A stretch of 42,465 nt of DNA from Thiohalomonas denitrificans (GCF_016841685.1 NZ_JAENYR010000026.1:1-42465), one strand, 5' to 3'. Numbered from the stretch's first letter, positions 16,613 through 25,236 are shown. Translations and numbers: made by a program. The notes: a model not told the origin generated them from the letters alone.

Positions 16613-18469
16613 ATGCGGCGTAAGCACACAATGCCCTTTGGCGCGGAGATCACTCCATCCGGTGGTGTCCGGTTTCGGCTCTGGGCGCCGGACACCCACG
16701 AGGTGGAGCTACACCTGAAAGGAGCCCAGGGACCAGAGTTACTGGCCATGACGGCCCTGAATGATGGCTGGTTCGCCCTCGAAACCGACCGCGCCGCTGC
16801 GGGCACACACTACCGGTTCCGCATCGGCGGCCGGGAAGCCCTGGTTCCGGACCCGGCCTCCCGATATCAGCCACTGGACGTCCACGGCCCCAGTCAGGTA
16901 ATCGATTCACAGGCTTTCGAGTGGCGGGACGAGACGTGGACCGGACGTCCCTGGGTGGAGGCCGTTTTTTATGAGCTGCACGTGGGCAGCTTCACCGCTT
17001 CAGGCACATTCGCCGGTGTGGAAGCGCGTCTCGATCACCTCGTCGAACTGGGTATCACGGCTCTGGAACTGATGCCGGTGGCCGATTTCCCCGGCCGCCG
17101 TAATTGGGGATATGACGGCGTTCTGCTCTTTGCTCCGGACGCTCGCTACGGAACACCGGAAGATCTCAAGCGACTGGTCCAGGCGGCACATGAACGGGGG
17201 CTGATGATCTTCCTCGATGTGGTCTACAACCACTTCGGTCCGGAAGGCAACTATCTCCACCTGTATGCCCCCCAGTTTTTCAACGAGCGGCATCATACGC
17301 CCTGGGGGGCCGCGATCAATTTCGACGGTGAGCAGAATCACTGGGTGCGCCGTTACTTCATCGATAACGCACTGTACTGGCTGAACGAGTATCACTTCGA
17401 TGGCCTCCGGCTGGATGCCGTTCACGCCATCTGCGACGACTCCCGGCCGGACATCCTCGAGGATCTCGCACAGGCAGTTGCGGACGGCCCCGGTCGCGAG
17501 AGGCAGGTGCACCTGGTACTAGAGAATGAAAACAACATTGCTCATTACCTGGAACGCAAGGGTACCGAACCCCGCTGGTATCAGGCACAGTGGAATGACG
17601 ATCTCCATCATGCAATCCACGTTTTGATTACCGGTGAGGCCTCCGGTTACTACCAGGATTATGCTCAGGGGCCAATAGCACATCTGGGACGCTGTCTGGC
17701 GGAAGGGTTTGCCTATCAGGGCGAACCCTCACGGCATCGCGGAGGTGCACCTCGGGGGCAACCGAGCGCACACCTACCCCCGGCGGCTTTCGTCTCCTTT
17801 TTGCAGAACCACGATCAGGTCGGCAACCGCGCCTTCGGAGAACGGCCGACGCTGCTTGCGTCCGAAGAGGCCATCGGAGCCGCATTAACGATCCTGCTCC
17901 TGGCGCCGAGCCCTCCCCTCCTCTTCATGGGCCAGGAATGGGGCAGTCGGCAGCCCTTCCCGTTCTTTTGCGATTTTGGCGATGACCTGCGCGAGGCGGT
18001 CACCGAGGGACGGCGCCGCGAGTTCGAACGCTTTCCCGAATTTTCCGATCCCGAGGTCCGAAAACAGATACCCGACCCCATGGCCGAGCAAACCTTCGCC
18101 AGCGCCATACTCCGCTGGGAGGAGCAGGAGCATCCTGTAGGACAACGCTGGTTTCAATTGCATCAGGAACTACTTCGAATCCGGAATCGAACTCTGGCTC
18201 CCCACCTGAGTGGAAATGGTTGGCAGTCGGGTTATGAAAGTATCGGCAAGCGGGCACTGCGTGTCTGGTGGCGATGCCCCGATGGCGTGTTTCTGAAACT
18301 GTACACCAATTTCGGTGACGCTTACCTTCCCGGTGCGGTTTCTGGACCGGGTGAACTCCTATTTGGCTGGCCGACCCCCCCGGAAGGTGTCGGCCCGGCC
18401 GGGCTCCCACCCTGGTCCGCTGTCTGGTACTTCGATAACTCCGCCTTGAGCAAATGGGGAGCGGTATGA
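16613..18469 (+). CDS. treZ: Malto-oligosyltrehalose trehalohydrolase
   Basis: A 618-residue GH13 enzyme that releases free trehalose from maltooligosyl-trehalose. Motifs: N-terminal domain (FGAEITPSGGVRFRLWAPDT), VVYNHFGPEGNYL, nucleophile Asp near 266 (DGLRLDAVHAI), acid Glu near 304 (VLENENN, the TreZ-type site) and Asp near 401 (FLQNHDQVGNRA), followed by MGQEWGSRQPFPFF. The start at 16613 has AGGAG 5-6 bases upstream and lies 8 bases after the glgX stop; an upstream ATG at 16574 would overlap glgX and add unrelated residues. The stop codon overlaps the treY start (ATGA). Confidence 0.95.
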   Translation: MRRKHTMPFGAEITPSGGVRFRLWAPDTHEVELHLKGAQGPELLAMTALNDGWFALETDRAAAGTHYRFRIGGREALVPDPASRYQPLDVHGPSQVIDSQAFEWRDETWTGRPWVEAVFYELHVGSFTASGTFAGVEARLDHLVELGITALELMPVADFPGRRNWGYDGVLLFAPDARYGTPEDLKRLVQAAHERGLMIFLDVVYNHFGPEGNYLHLYAPQFFNERHHTPWGAAINFDGEQNHWVRRYFIDNALYWLNEYHFDGLRLDAVHAICDDSRPDILEDLAQAVADGPGRERQVHLVLENENNIAHYLERKGTEPRWYQAQWNDDLHHAIHVLITGEASGYYQDYAQGPIAHLGRCLAEGFAYQGEPSRHRGGAPRGQPSAHLPPAAFVSFLQNHDQVGNRAFGERPTLLASEEAIGAALTILLLAPSPPLLFMGQEWGSRQPFPFFCDFGDDLREAVTEGRRREFERFPEFSDPEVRKQIPDPMAEQTFASAILRWEEQEHPVGQRWFQLHQELLRIRNRTLAPHLSGNGWQSGYESIGKRALRVWWRCPDGVFLKLYTNFGDAYLPGAVSGPGELLFGWPTPPEGVGPAGLPPWSAVWYFDNSALSKWGAV

Positions 18470-21369
18470 CTGAAAAACAACGTATACCGCTCAGCACGTA
18501 TCGGCTGCAGTTCAATCGTGAGTTCACCTTTGCAGATGGTGCCAACCTGGTCTCCTACCTTGACCATCTCGGCATCAGTCATGCCTATGCATCCCCCTAT
18601 TTGAAGGCGCGGGCCGGCAGCAGTCACGGCTACGATATCGTTGACCACAGTGAGCTCAACCCGGAAATTGGTGATATTGAAAGCTTTCGCCATTTCGTCA
18701 CCACTCTTCACGACCATGACATGGGACAGATCCTCGACCTGGTGCCCAATCACATGGCCGTATTCGGGAATGACAACGCGTGGTGGCTGGATGTACTGGA
18801 AAACGGACCGACCTCCGCATACGCCATTTTTTTTGATATCGACTGGCGGCCGATCAAGGAGGTACTGCGCGGCAAGGTGCTGGTCCCCGTACTCGGGGAC
18901 CACTACGGACAGGCTCTTGAGGATGGGCAACTCACACTGGAATTCGAGCCGACACAGGGTGAATTCAGCGTCTGGTACTGGGAGCATCGGTTTCCTATCG
19001 ACCCTGTCACCTATCCCATTATTCTCGAATCCGGAATGGCAGACCTATCGGATACGCGGAGCGACCAAAACCCGGCGTTGCAGGATCTGCAGGCCCTTAT
19101 CACCTCCTTCGGTCACTTGCCGGCGCGATGGGATCAATCCGAGGATAGACTTACCGAGCGTCGCCGCGATAAGGAGATCCATAAGCGTCACCTGGCTGAA
19201 CTCTGTGATCGTGCACCCGAGATCGCTGAATATGTTCAAGCCTGCGTCGCCCGCTTCAACGGCACTGCGGGTGAAGGATCATCTTTCGATGCCCTGCACC
19301 GGCTGCTGGAGCAGCAGGCCTATCGACTTGCATACTGGCAAGTGGCCTCTGATGACATCAATTACCGCCGCTTTTTCGATATCAATGAGCTGGCGGGACT
19401 GCGCCAGGAAGAGCCGGAGGTCTTCGATGAGACCCATCGCCTCGTCCTGCAACTGATGCACGATGGGAGTTTGGATGGGGTACGAATCGATCACCCTGAC
19501 GGCCTGTACGATCCGGCTGACTACTACCGCCAGTTGCAAAAGGCGGGTTCCCGGGCACTCTCCAAACCCGCCGCTCCCGAGCCCACTCGAGAGCCCCTCT
19601 TTTACCTGGTGGTGGAAAAAATCCTCGGTAGCCATGAACATTTGCCCGGCGACTGGCCGGTTCACGGCACGACCGGCTACGATTTCGCAAATCTTTTAAG
19701 CGGGCTGTTGGTTTTTCCCGATTCCGAGAGCGAGCTGACACGACTCTATAATCGCTTTACCGGTAATCGCCACGAGTTCGACGACCTCCTCTTCGAGAAG
19801 AAAAAGCTGGTGATCAAGACCCAGCTGTCCAGTGAGCTGGCGGTGCTGGCCAACATGCTCGACCAGATTGCACAGCACAACCGCTACACACGTGATTTCA
19901 CACTCAATGGCCTGCGCAACGCCCTGATGGTCATCGTTGCCAGCTTTCCCGTCTACCGGACCTACGTCAGTGGCAGTACTCCCCTTCAGGAGGAGGACCG
20001 CAGATATATCGAGTGGGCAGTGGCATGGGCAAAGAGACGCAGTCCGGCCACCGATATCAGCATCTTTGACTTCGCTAAAGACGTACTCCTCGGCGAAGAG
20101 ACGACACTTCAGAATGAAGAGCTTCAACGGCAGGCCCTCGCCTTCACCATGAAATTCCAGCAGTACACCTCTCCGGTCATGGCGAAGGGGATGGAGGATA
20201 CGGCTTTTTATGTCTACAACCGCCTTATTTCCCTAAATGAAGTGGGCGGCGATCCGCGTCGTTTTGCCTTGTCGGTGTCCGCGTTTCATCACACCAATGC
20301 CGAACGGCTTCAGCGTTGGCCCGCGACGATGTTGTCAACATCGACACACGATACGAAACGCAGCGAAGATGTTCGCGCACGGATTAACGTGATTTCAGAA
20401 CTGCCGAACGAGTGGCAGCGCCATGTAGCACGCTGGAGCCGTCTCAATCGCGCAAAGAAAATGACAGTCGATGGTGAACCCGCGCCGTCACGGAACGACG
20501 AATATTTTCTCTATCAGACTCTCGTGGGCGCATGGCCGCTGAAGCTTCAGGGCGACCACGGCTTAGAGGCGTTTCGGAAGCGAATTCGGGATTACATGTT
20601 GAAGGCGGTCAAGGAAGCCAAGGTACATACCTCATGGATCAATCCGAACGAGGACTATGAAAACGCCGTTGCATTTTTTGTCGAAAATTTGCTCTCCGAC
20701 ACTCACAGCCGCTTTCTCGGCGACTTTCAGCCGTTCGTGCGGCGCGTCTCCCGCTTTGGACTCTTCAATTCCCTCTCCCAAGTCACACTCAAGCTCACTT
20801 CTCCGGGCGTGCCCGATATCTATCAGGGTAACGAGTTATGGGAGTTTACTTTGGTGGACCCGGACAACCGCCACCCGGTCGACTACGGGTTGCGAAAGCG
20901 GCTGCTCGACGACCTGGCCGGTCGGCGAACCAATCCCGGCCTTGCCCGTGATCTGATGGACCACATCGATGACGGCCGTATCAAGCTTTTCATCACCTGG
21001 CGTCTTCTGAAACTGCGCCGCCGGTATCCCCGGCTCTTTCTGGAAGGGCGATACACCCCTTTGGAGGCTGAAGGCGACCTGTCGGAGCATCTGTGCGCCT
21101 TCGCTCGGGAATACCGGGGACAATGGCTGATTGTGGTGGTACCAAGATGGTTCACCCGGCTAATGACCGATGCCAATGATCCTACCGGAGAGCCTGTCTG
21201 GGCCGATACCGAGGTGGAGTGGCCACAAAAAGGATGCTTTCGAAACTGGTTTACCAATGAAATCTTCGAGTCCGAAACAGACCGGATCGCGGCGGCTGAC
21301 CTAATTCACGACTTTCCGGTTGCGGTTTTCGTCTCGAACGAAACTCCCAGTGGTCCATGCGGGAAATAG
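18466..21369 (+). CDS. treY: Malto-oligosyltrehalose synthase
   Basis: A 967-residue GH13 isomerase turning the reducing-end alpha-1,4 bond of malto-oligosaccharides into alpha,alpha-1,1. Typical motifs: PLSTYRLQFNREFTF at the start, SHGYDIVDHSELNPEIG, LVPNHMAV, nucleophile Asp near 340 (GVRIDHPDGLYDP), Glu near 383 (VVEKILG), Asp near 628 (TSTHDTKRSEDVRARI) and the long TreY insertions. Translation is coupled to treZ by an ATGA overlap, with GGGGAG as ribosome site. The last codons (PSGPCGK) and the TAG stop lie inside the left end of a family A repeat, so the native C-terminus was replaced by insertion of that element. Confidence 0.95.
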   Translation: MTEKQRIPLSTYRLQFNREFTFADGANLVSYLDHLGISHAYASPYLKARAGSSHGYDIVDHSELNPEIGDIESFRHFVTTLHDHDMGQILDLVPNHMAVFGNDNAWWLDVLENGPTSAYAIFFDIDWRPIKEVLRGKVLVPVLGDHYGQALEDGQLTLEFEPTQGEFSVWYWEHRFPIDPVTYPIILESGMADLSDTRSDQNPALQDLQALITSFGHLPARWDQSEDRLTERRRDKEIHKRHLAELCDRAPEIAEYVQACVARFNGTAGEGSSFDALHRLLEQQAYRLAYWQVASDDINYRRFFDINELAGLRQEEPEVFDETHRLVLQLMHDGSLDGVRIDHPDGLYDPADYYRQLQKAGSRALSKPAAPEPTREPLFYLVVEKILGSHEHLPGDWPVHGTTGYDFANLLSGLLVFPDSESELTRLYNRFTGNRHEFDDLLFEKKKLVIKTQLSSELAVLANMLDQIAQHNRYTRDFTLNGLRNALMVIVASFPVYRTYVSGSTPLQEEDRRYIEWAVAWAKRRSPATDISIFDFAKDVLLGEETTLQNEELQRQALAFTMKFQQYTSPVMAKGMEDTAFYVYNRLISLNEVGGDPRRFALSVSAFHHTNAERLQRWPATMLSTSTHDTKRSEDVRARINVISELPNEWQRHVARWSRLNRAKKMTVDGEPAPSRNDEYFLYQTLVGAWPLKLQGDHGLEAFRKRIRDYMLKAVKEAKVHTSWINPNEDYENAVAFFVENLLSDTHSRFLGDFQPFVRRVSRFGLFNSLSQVTLKLTSPGVPDIYQGNELWEFTLVDPDNRHPVDYGLRKRLLDDLAGRRTNPGLARDLMDHIDDGRIKLFITWRLLKLRRRYPRLFLEGRYTPLEAEGDLSEHLCAFAREYRGQWLIVVVPRWFTRLMTDANDPTGEPVWADTEVEWPQKGCFRNWFTNEIFESETDRIAAADLIHDFPVAVFVSNETPSGPCGK

Positions 21370-21448
21370 CGTGGCAGTCCTCCTGCGCCTTGCCGATGGT
21401 GCTTGTGAGACCGGACTGAGTGTTACACTAGTTCCCGCATGGACCACT
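21349..21448. mobile_element. Family A miniature inverted-repeat element (100 bp)
   Basis: AGTGGTCCATGCGGGAA (21349-21365) and its exact reverse complement (21432-21448) bound the element, and similarity extends inwards (AATAGCGTGGCAGTC against ACTAGTGTAACACTCAGTC). There is no coding capacity. The same ends occur at 42035-42172 and, as a single end, at 11994. It overlaps the last six codons and stop of treY. It looks like a non-autonomous MITE; no transposase with such ends lies in the window, and no target duplication is evident. Confidence 0.8.
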
Positions 21449-21465
21449 CGGCCCGATGCTTTCGT

Positions 21466-22437
21466 TTACCCACCGGTTTGCGCCATATAGCGCACAACTC
21501 GCGTATCTCCACCAAAATCGTGGCGGGCCGGCTTGCGGGCCAATGCCCCCTGAATGGTTTCGATCAGCCCATCCCGCTCTCCCTCTTGAAGCCAGGGACG
21601 CAGTGCAACGGCGTGTTCACTACCGAGGCAGGTATAGAGCACCCCGTCGGACCCCACACGGACTCGATTGCAGGTATCACAGAAATGCTGGGACAAAGGG
21701 GTGATAAAGCCGATGCGTGTATCCGTCCCCGCTATTCGGACATAGCGTGCCGGCCCACCCCCGGGAAAGACATCGGGAATCAGATCGTACGTGGCCTCCA
21801 GCCGATCACGCACCTCACGCAGATCAATGAAGCGATCAGCGGCATCCCGTCCGGTCTGCCCCATCGGCATGGTTTCGATAAAGCGAAGCGTGATGCCGTG
21901 TGCATCGCAATAAGACACCATTGCCTCGACTTCGTCGTCATTGATGCCTTTCATCACCACCGCGTTGATCTTCATCGGTACCAGGCCGGCTTCAATGGCC
22001 GCTGATACGCCGTCAAGCACCGACTGCAGGTCACCGCCGCCGGTGATCTCGGCGAATCGTTCGGCACGCAACGAGTCGAGGCTGACATTGAGTCGATCGA
22101 CCCCGGCCGTCTTGAGCGCCCCTGCCAATTTCCCGAGTCGTACCCCGTTGGTGGAAAGCGACAGATCCTCAATACCGGAAATGCTGGCTACCGCCTCACA
22201 CACCTCCACGATATCGGTGCGCACCAGCGGTTCGCCGCCAGTCAGACGGACCCGGGAGACGCCCAGCTCGGCGAATGCCGCGACCAATCTCCCGATTTCT
22301 TCAGGTGAGAGTCGCTCTTCGTGTCCACAAAAACCTTTGAAGCCCTTGGGCAGACAATAGAAACAGCGCAAATCGCAGCGGTCAGTCACCGAAACCCGCA
22401 AATAATCCACCTGCCGCCCGTGCCCGTCTTTTAACAT
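21466..22437 (-). CDS. moaA: GTP 3',8-cyclase MoaA (molybdenum cofactor synthesis)
   Basis: A 323-residue radical SAM enzyme for the first step of molybdopterin synthesis, GTP to 3',8-cyclo-7,8-dihydro-GTP, with MoaC. The N-terminal 4Fe-4S/SAM site is C21-x3-C25-x2-C28 (DRCDLRCFYC), the GGEP motif is RLTGGEPLVR, the second cluster site is FCDTCNRVR plus a Cys 13 residues later (YTCLG), and the protein ends in the functional Gly-Gly tail (MAQTGG). The start at 22437 is preceded by GGGGAG at 6 bases; an in-frame ATG 14 codons upstream runs into a repeat and is less likely. NarG needs the molybdenum cofactor, which explains its place at the end of the nar region. Confidence 0.95.
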   Translation of the reverse strand: MLKDGHGRQVDYLRVSVTDRCDLRCFYCLPKGFKGFCGHEERLSPEEIGRLVAAFAELGVSRVRLTGGEPLVRTDIVEVCEAVASISGIEDLSLSTNGVRLGKLAGALKTAGVDRLNVSLDSLRAERFAEITGGGDLQSVLDGVSAAIEAGLVPMKINAVVMKGINDDEVEAMVSYCDAHGITLRFIETMPMGQTGRDAADRFIDLREVRDRLEATYDLIPDVFPGGGPARYVRIAGTDTRIGFITPLSQHFCDTCNRVRVGSDGVLYTCLGSEHAVALRPWLQEGERDGLIETIQGALARKPARHDFGGDTRVVRYMAQTGG

Positions 22438-22460
22438 TTTCTGCTCCCCTGGAAGGCAGT

Positions 22461-22565
22461 GCAGAGTTCGCCAGGGCACCGGGGTCGCGACGCTAAACGC
22501 CTCTCTCTCCGGAGTGCCATTAACACGAGACTTTGTGATCCCGGTGCCTTTGCGCTCTCTGCGCT
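22461..22565. repeat. Family C palindromic intergenic repeat, copy 1
   Basis: GGCACCGGGGTC (22475-22486) and GATCCCGGTGCC (22537-22548) are inverted with one mismatch; outside them GCAGAG and CTCTGCGC pair too. The reverse complement contains AGCGCAGAGAGCGCAAAGG, CACCGGGAT and GCGAACTCTGC, which recur in the same order at 32913-32977. It sits between the DsrC-like stop and moaA. A REP- or MITE-like sequence without coding content. Confidence 0.5.
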
Positions 22566-22576
22566 ATGCACTGCGC

Positions 22577-22942
22577 TCAGTGCTCGCCCTTGGTCTTGCG
22601 AATGCCCGCCAGTCGGTTGCCCTGCTTTTGCGGACCGCCCATCGGAAAGATATCGTGCAGGTAGCGGTTGTTGCCCTTTTCCGACCCCCACTTCGCCTTG
22701 AAGTGTTTAATCATGGTCCTTACCTGGGCCTGGACATTATGCTCGTCGTAGTAGTTGCGGATGTAGTAAATGACATCCCAGTGTTCATCGGTCAGTTCAA
22801 GCCCTTCATGCGCCGCGAGCGCCACGGCGAAGTCTTCCGACCAGTCGCCCATGTTCTGGATATAGCCTTCCGAATCGGTCATCACGGGTTGGCCATTGAC
22901 CATGATGGTATTCGTTTTGTGCGCCCACGGATTGGTATTCAT
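22577..22942 (-). CDS. DsrC/TusE-family protein lacking both redox cysteines
   Basis: A 121-residue DsrC-fold protein: VNGQPVMTDSEGYIQNMGDW, HEGLELTDEHWDVIYYIRNYY, FPMGGPQKQGNRLAG. DsrC and TusE carry sulfur on a C-terminal arm with a penultimate Cys (both) and a second Cys ten residues earlier (DsrC only). Here the arm reads QKQGNRLAGIRKTKGEH and the protein has no cysteine at all, so it cannot be a sulfur carrier. Cys-less members of this family have been described as a separate, possibly regulatory group. It lies in the nar region between moaA and a cytochrome gene, and a NarL-type 7-2-7 palindrome is found 83-98 bases upstream, pointing to a nitrate-linked role (inference). Confidence 0.9.
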   Translation of the reverse strand: MNTNPWAHKTNTIMVNGQPVMTDSEGYIQNMGDWSEDFAVALAAHEGLELTDEHWDVIYYIRNYYDEHNVQAQVRTMIKHFKAKWGSEKGNNRYLHDIFPMGGPQKQGNRLAGIRKTKGEH

Positions 22943-23024
22943 CCGTTCGCCTCCGTTATCGTCAGTCGATCTATTGCCGTCATCATTTCGCAGCCACCAA
23001 ATCGGGTAAATATAGAAGAGGCGC

Positions 23025-23040
23025 TACCCCTTTAGCGGTA
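23025..23040. promoter_or_regulatory. NarL-type 7-2-7 site upstream of the DsrC-like gene
   Basis: TACCCCT-TT-AGCGGTA: two NarL heptamers (consensus TACYYMT) as an inverted pair separated by 2 bases. The first is a perfect match, the second (TACCGCT when reversed) differs at one position. NarL and NarP of enterobacteria use this geometry. The rest of the 22943-23374 gap holds no gene or repeat that I can recognise. Confidence 0.6.
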
Positions 23041-23374
23041 GGTACTGATTACGGTGGAGGAACCTCATACTGCAATCGGCATAGTCACCGCGCCTCGTTT
23101 TCCGCACTTCCGGAGTGGGGATTGGCATTGCTCCTTCCGCTTATCCTACACGTGGAAAACGAAAAACCAAAAAGAAGGGCCAGTTCAGGAAGGCAGTATG
23201 TCGAGGCCGTTCAGGCACCCTCAGCCGGGGCTGATTGGTCGGGACGATCCGGGTTTCTCGGCATGGATCACCAGACATCTGACATCATTACCGGTCTTCG
23301 AAACGATGTGTCCCTACGCCGGTATCCCGGGGAAAATCTGGCAGCGACAAACCGGGCTTGAGCCAAACCAAGGT

Positions 23375-23878
23375 TCAATTCAGTAATTCGATGTAAATAC
23401 CCAGATTCTGGACTTCTTCGTCGGACAGTTCTTTGGCCCACGGTGCCATCAGCTCTGTCATCGGACCGACCTTATGGCCGTCTCGATAAAGATTGAGCAT
23501 GGTTTCGACTCCGATGGCTGTTTTTCCGGCCAGGCTGGGAGTGAAACGGCCACCATGCCCGTCACGGTGATGGCAGAGCCGGCAGATTTCATCGTAGCGG
23601 TGCATCCCCGCTCTGGCCTTGCGCGCTCGTTCAGGATTGGTGGTCTCCAACTCAAGGATCTTGGGCACTGCCGGAGACTCCCCGGAATGTGCCGAATCAC
23701 CCTTGGTGATGAACTGGATCGTAAAGTGCACTCCCAGACCGACCGCTACTACGAGCAACAGCCAACTGAGTGCCTGGAGACGGCGTCGCATATTGCCAGG
23801 CGTCTTCATCTTTTCACAACCAGCGGTGCCGCTCATGTCCATGATCGTGGAGAGTTCTCGGAGAAAAGCAGGATGCAT
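23375..23878 (-). CDS. Membrane-anchored monohaem cytochrome c of the nar cluster
   Basis: A protein of about 167 residues with one N-terminal transmembrane helix (ALSWLLLVVAVGLGVHFTI) after a basic segment (MRRRLQ), an extracytoplasmic linker and a cytochrome c domain with a single haem site (CRLCHHRDGHGG) and a likely Met ligand in VGPMTELM; the end SDEEVQNLGIYIELL is the usual C-terminal helix. It follows narI by about 50 bases across a strong hairpin. A cytochrome c is not part of E. coli NarGHI, so it may exchange electrons between the nitrate reductase or quinol pool and periplasmic carriers (inference). The start is uncertain: 23878, 23842 and 23809 are all in frame, and 23809 would place the basic stretch right at the N-terminus. 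Confidence 0.82.
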   Translation of the reverse strand: MHPAFLRELSTIMDMSGTAGCEKMKTPGNMRRRLQALSWLLLVVAVGLGVHFTIQFITKGDSAHSGESPAVPKILELETTNPERARKARAGMHRYDEICRLCHHRDGHGGRFTPSLAGKTAIGVETMLNLYRDGHKVGPMTELMAPWAKELSDEEVQNLGIYIELLN

Positions 23879-23879
23879 C

Positions 23880-23907
23880 TGCCACCATCCCAAAAGGGAT
23901 GGTGGCA
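23880..23907. other. Perfect 12 bp stem-loop between narI and the cytochrome gene
   Basis: TGCCACCATCCC and GGGATGGTGGCA pair perfectly around AAAA, starting 23 bases after the narI stop. No T-run follows on the minus strand, and the first possible ATG of the cytochrome begins 2 bases after it. It is more likely an RNA processing or translation-control element than a terminator. Confidence 0.7.
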
Positions 23908-23930
23908 GGATACACGGCAGGGGTTAGCTA

Positions 23931-24629
23931 CTAATGGGCGGTGGCACGGTTGGTACGAACAATCTGATAGGCACGCCCCAAATAGCCGATAGGTGCGCTC
24001 CAGATGTGCACCAGACGGGTGAACGGAAAGAGCAGAAAAACCGTCATGCCAAAGATCAAGTGCAGGCGAAAGATCAACTCCGTTTCCGCAACCAACTCAG
24101 GCTTGGGACCGAACAATACGATACTCTTGGCCCACTGAGCCATGGCCATCATGGTATCGGCACTGCCATGCGCCGCGTGCTGTGCAGTCGCAAAAGTGGT
24201 ACCGAGTCCGAGCATCAACGTAATAAGGAGCCAGCTCAGGATAAACAAATCCGAGCCACGACCTGCTGCGCGAATACGTGGGTTGGTTACACGCCGCCAC
24301 CACAGCATACCGCCGCCGATCAGGCAAAGTATGCCAAGGAACCCGCCGCCATACATGGCGATATTCTGTTTGCCAAGACTGGACAGCGAGATGGTCTGCC
24401 AGAGGGCATACGGTGACAACAGGCCGAACAAGTGGCCGAAGAAAATACCGATAATGCCTATATGGAACAGATTGCTGGACAGGCGCAGACCCGACGAGGA
24501 GAGCAGCTGACTGGACGAACTGGTCCAGCCGTATTGCTCACGATCGAAGCGTATCCAACTGCCTATAAGAAACACCGACCCCGCCAGATAGGGATAGACG
24601 CCAAAAGCTAAGAAATTAAAGTAATCCAC
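23931..24629 (-). CDS. narI: Respiratory nitrate reductase, gamma subunit (cytochrome b)
   Basis: A 232-residue membrane protein with five predicted helices that oxidises quinol and passes electrons through two b haems to NarH. Typical segments are the start FNFLAFGVYPYLAGSVFLIGS, FDREQYGWTSSSSQLLSS, NLFHIGIIGIFFGHLFGL (haem His pair) and FRLHLIFGMTVFLLFPFTRLVHIWSAP (second His pair), with motifs split here for length: FRLHLIFGMT and FTRLVHIWSAP. Length fits the family (about 225). It lies 71 bases after narJ at the end of the narGHJI unit. Confidence 0.97.
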   Translation of the reverse strand: MDYFNFLAFGVYPYLAGSVFLIGSWIRFDREQYGWTSSSSQLLSSSGLRLSSNLFHIGIIGIFFGHLFGLLSPYALWQTISLSSLGKQNIAMYGGGFLGILCLIGGGMLWWRRVTNPRIRAAGRGSDLFILSWLLITLMLGLGTTFATAQHAAHGSADTMMAMAQWAKSIVLFGPKPELVAETELIFRLHLIFGMTVFLLFPFTRLVHIWSAPIGYLGRAYQIVRTNRATAH

Positions 24630-24700
24630 ATTACTCTCCTCTGGCCGCGCCAGATGCGGCCATCAATAAGGTTGTTGTGTTCACAGCTCAACCACCGATC

Positions 24701-25225
24701 TTAAGCAGCCAAACGGGTCAGTGAAGCGCGGTTTTTGACGATAGAAAGCAGCGCTGCATAAGGGCTGTCGGCCTTGTTCAGATTATCGGTTAGCACTGCC
24801 AATACTTTGTGAGCATCAGACAGGAATGTCGTCGCCTCGCTGTCTTCCAGCATTGCGGCGAATTCCAGGATCACCGGCAAAAAGTCGGGTAACTCTTTAG
24901 CCGCCACCTTAATGCCGTAGTCCTTATACAGTTCGCCCAGATCGATCAATGCCGGACCACGAGCCCTGTCGTTATCATCACCGAACAGATGGTGGGTCAA
25001 ATGCAAACTGTGCTCTGGCGTCATATCGAAGGTTTTTACGTACTCTGTCTGTTGTTCAGTCAGCGGCGTACTGGTCAGGTGGTCAAGGAACTTCAATAAA
25101 GTTTCCTTTTCCTCCACGTCGATACGCTGACTCCCCTCGATTTCAGTGCGTATTTCCGGCAGATGGTCAAGCAACTCCTGATCCGGGTAATCCAGCAGCG
25201 CCGAAACTATCTTATAGATGGGCAT
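24701..25225 (-). CDS. narJ: Nitrate reductase molybdenum cofactor assembly chaperone
   Basis: A 174-residue all-helical cytosolic chaperone of the NarJ/TorD group that helps insert the molybdenum cofactor and a cluster into NarG before membrane docking. Family features are YKIVSALLDYPDQELLDHLP at the start, YVKTFDMTPEHSLHLTHHLF (the conserved D-x-x-PE-HSL-x-LTYHLFGD region) and FLPVILEFAAML. An ideal AGGAGG lies 8 bases before the ATG and overlaps the narH stop, so narH and narJ are tightly linked. Confidence 0.96.
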   Translation of the reverse strand: MPIYKIVSALLDYPDQELLDHLPEIRTEIEGSQRIDVEEKETLLKFLDHLTSTPLTEQQTEYVKTFDMTPEHSLHLTHHLFGDDNDRARGPALIDLGELYKDYGIKVAAKELPDFLPVILEFAAMLEDSEATTFLSDAHKVLAVLTDNLNKADSPYAALLSIVKNRASLTRLAA

Positions 25226-25236
25226 GGCATTTCCTC

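Noticed and set aside
23054-23386. Plus-strand open frame in the gap upstream of the DsrC-like gene
   Set aside because: No recognisable motif, it overlaps the cytochrome gene end, and it lacks a supporting ribosome site; the gap is left as intergenic.
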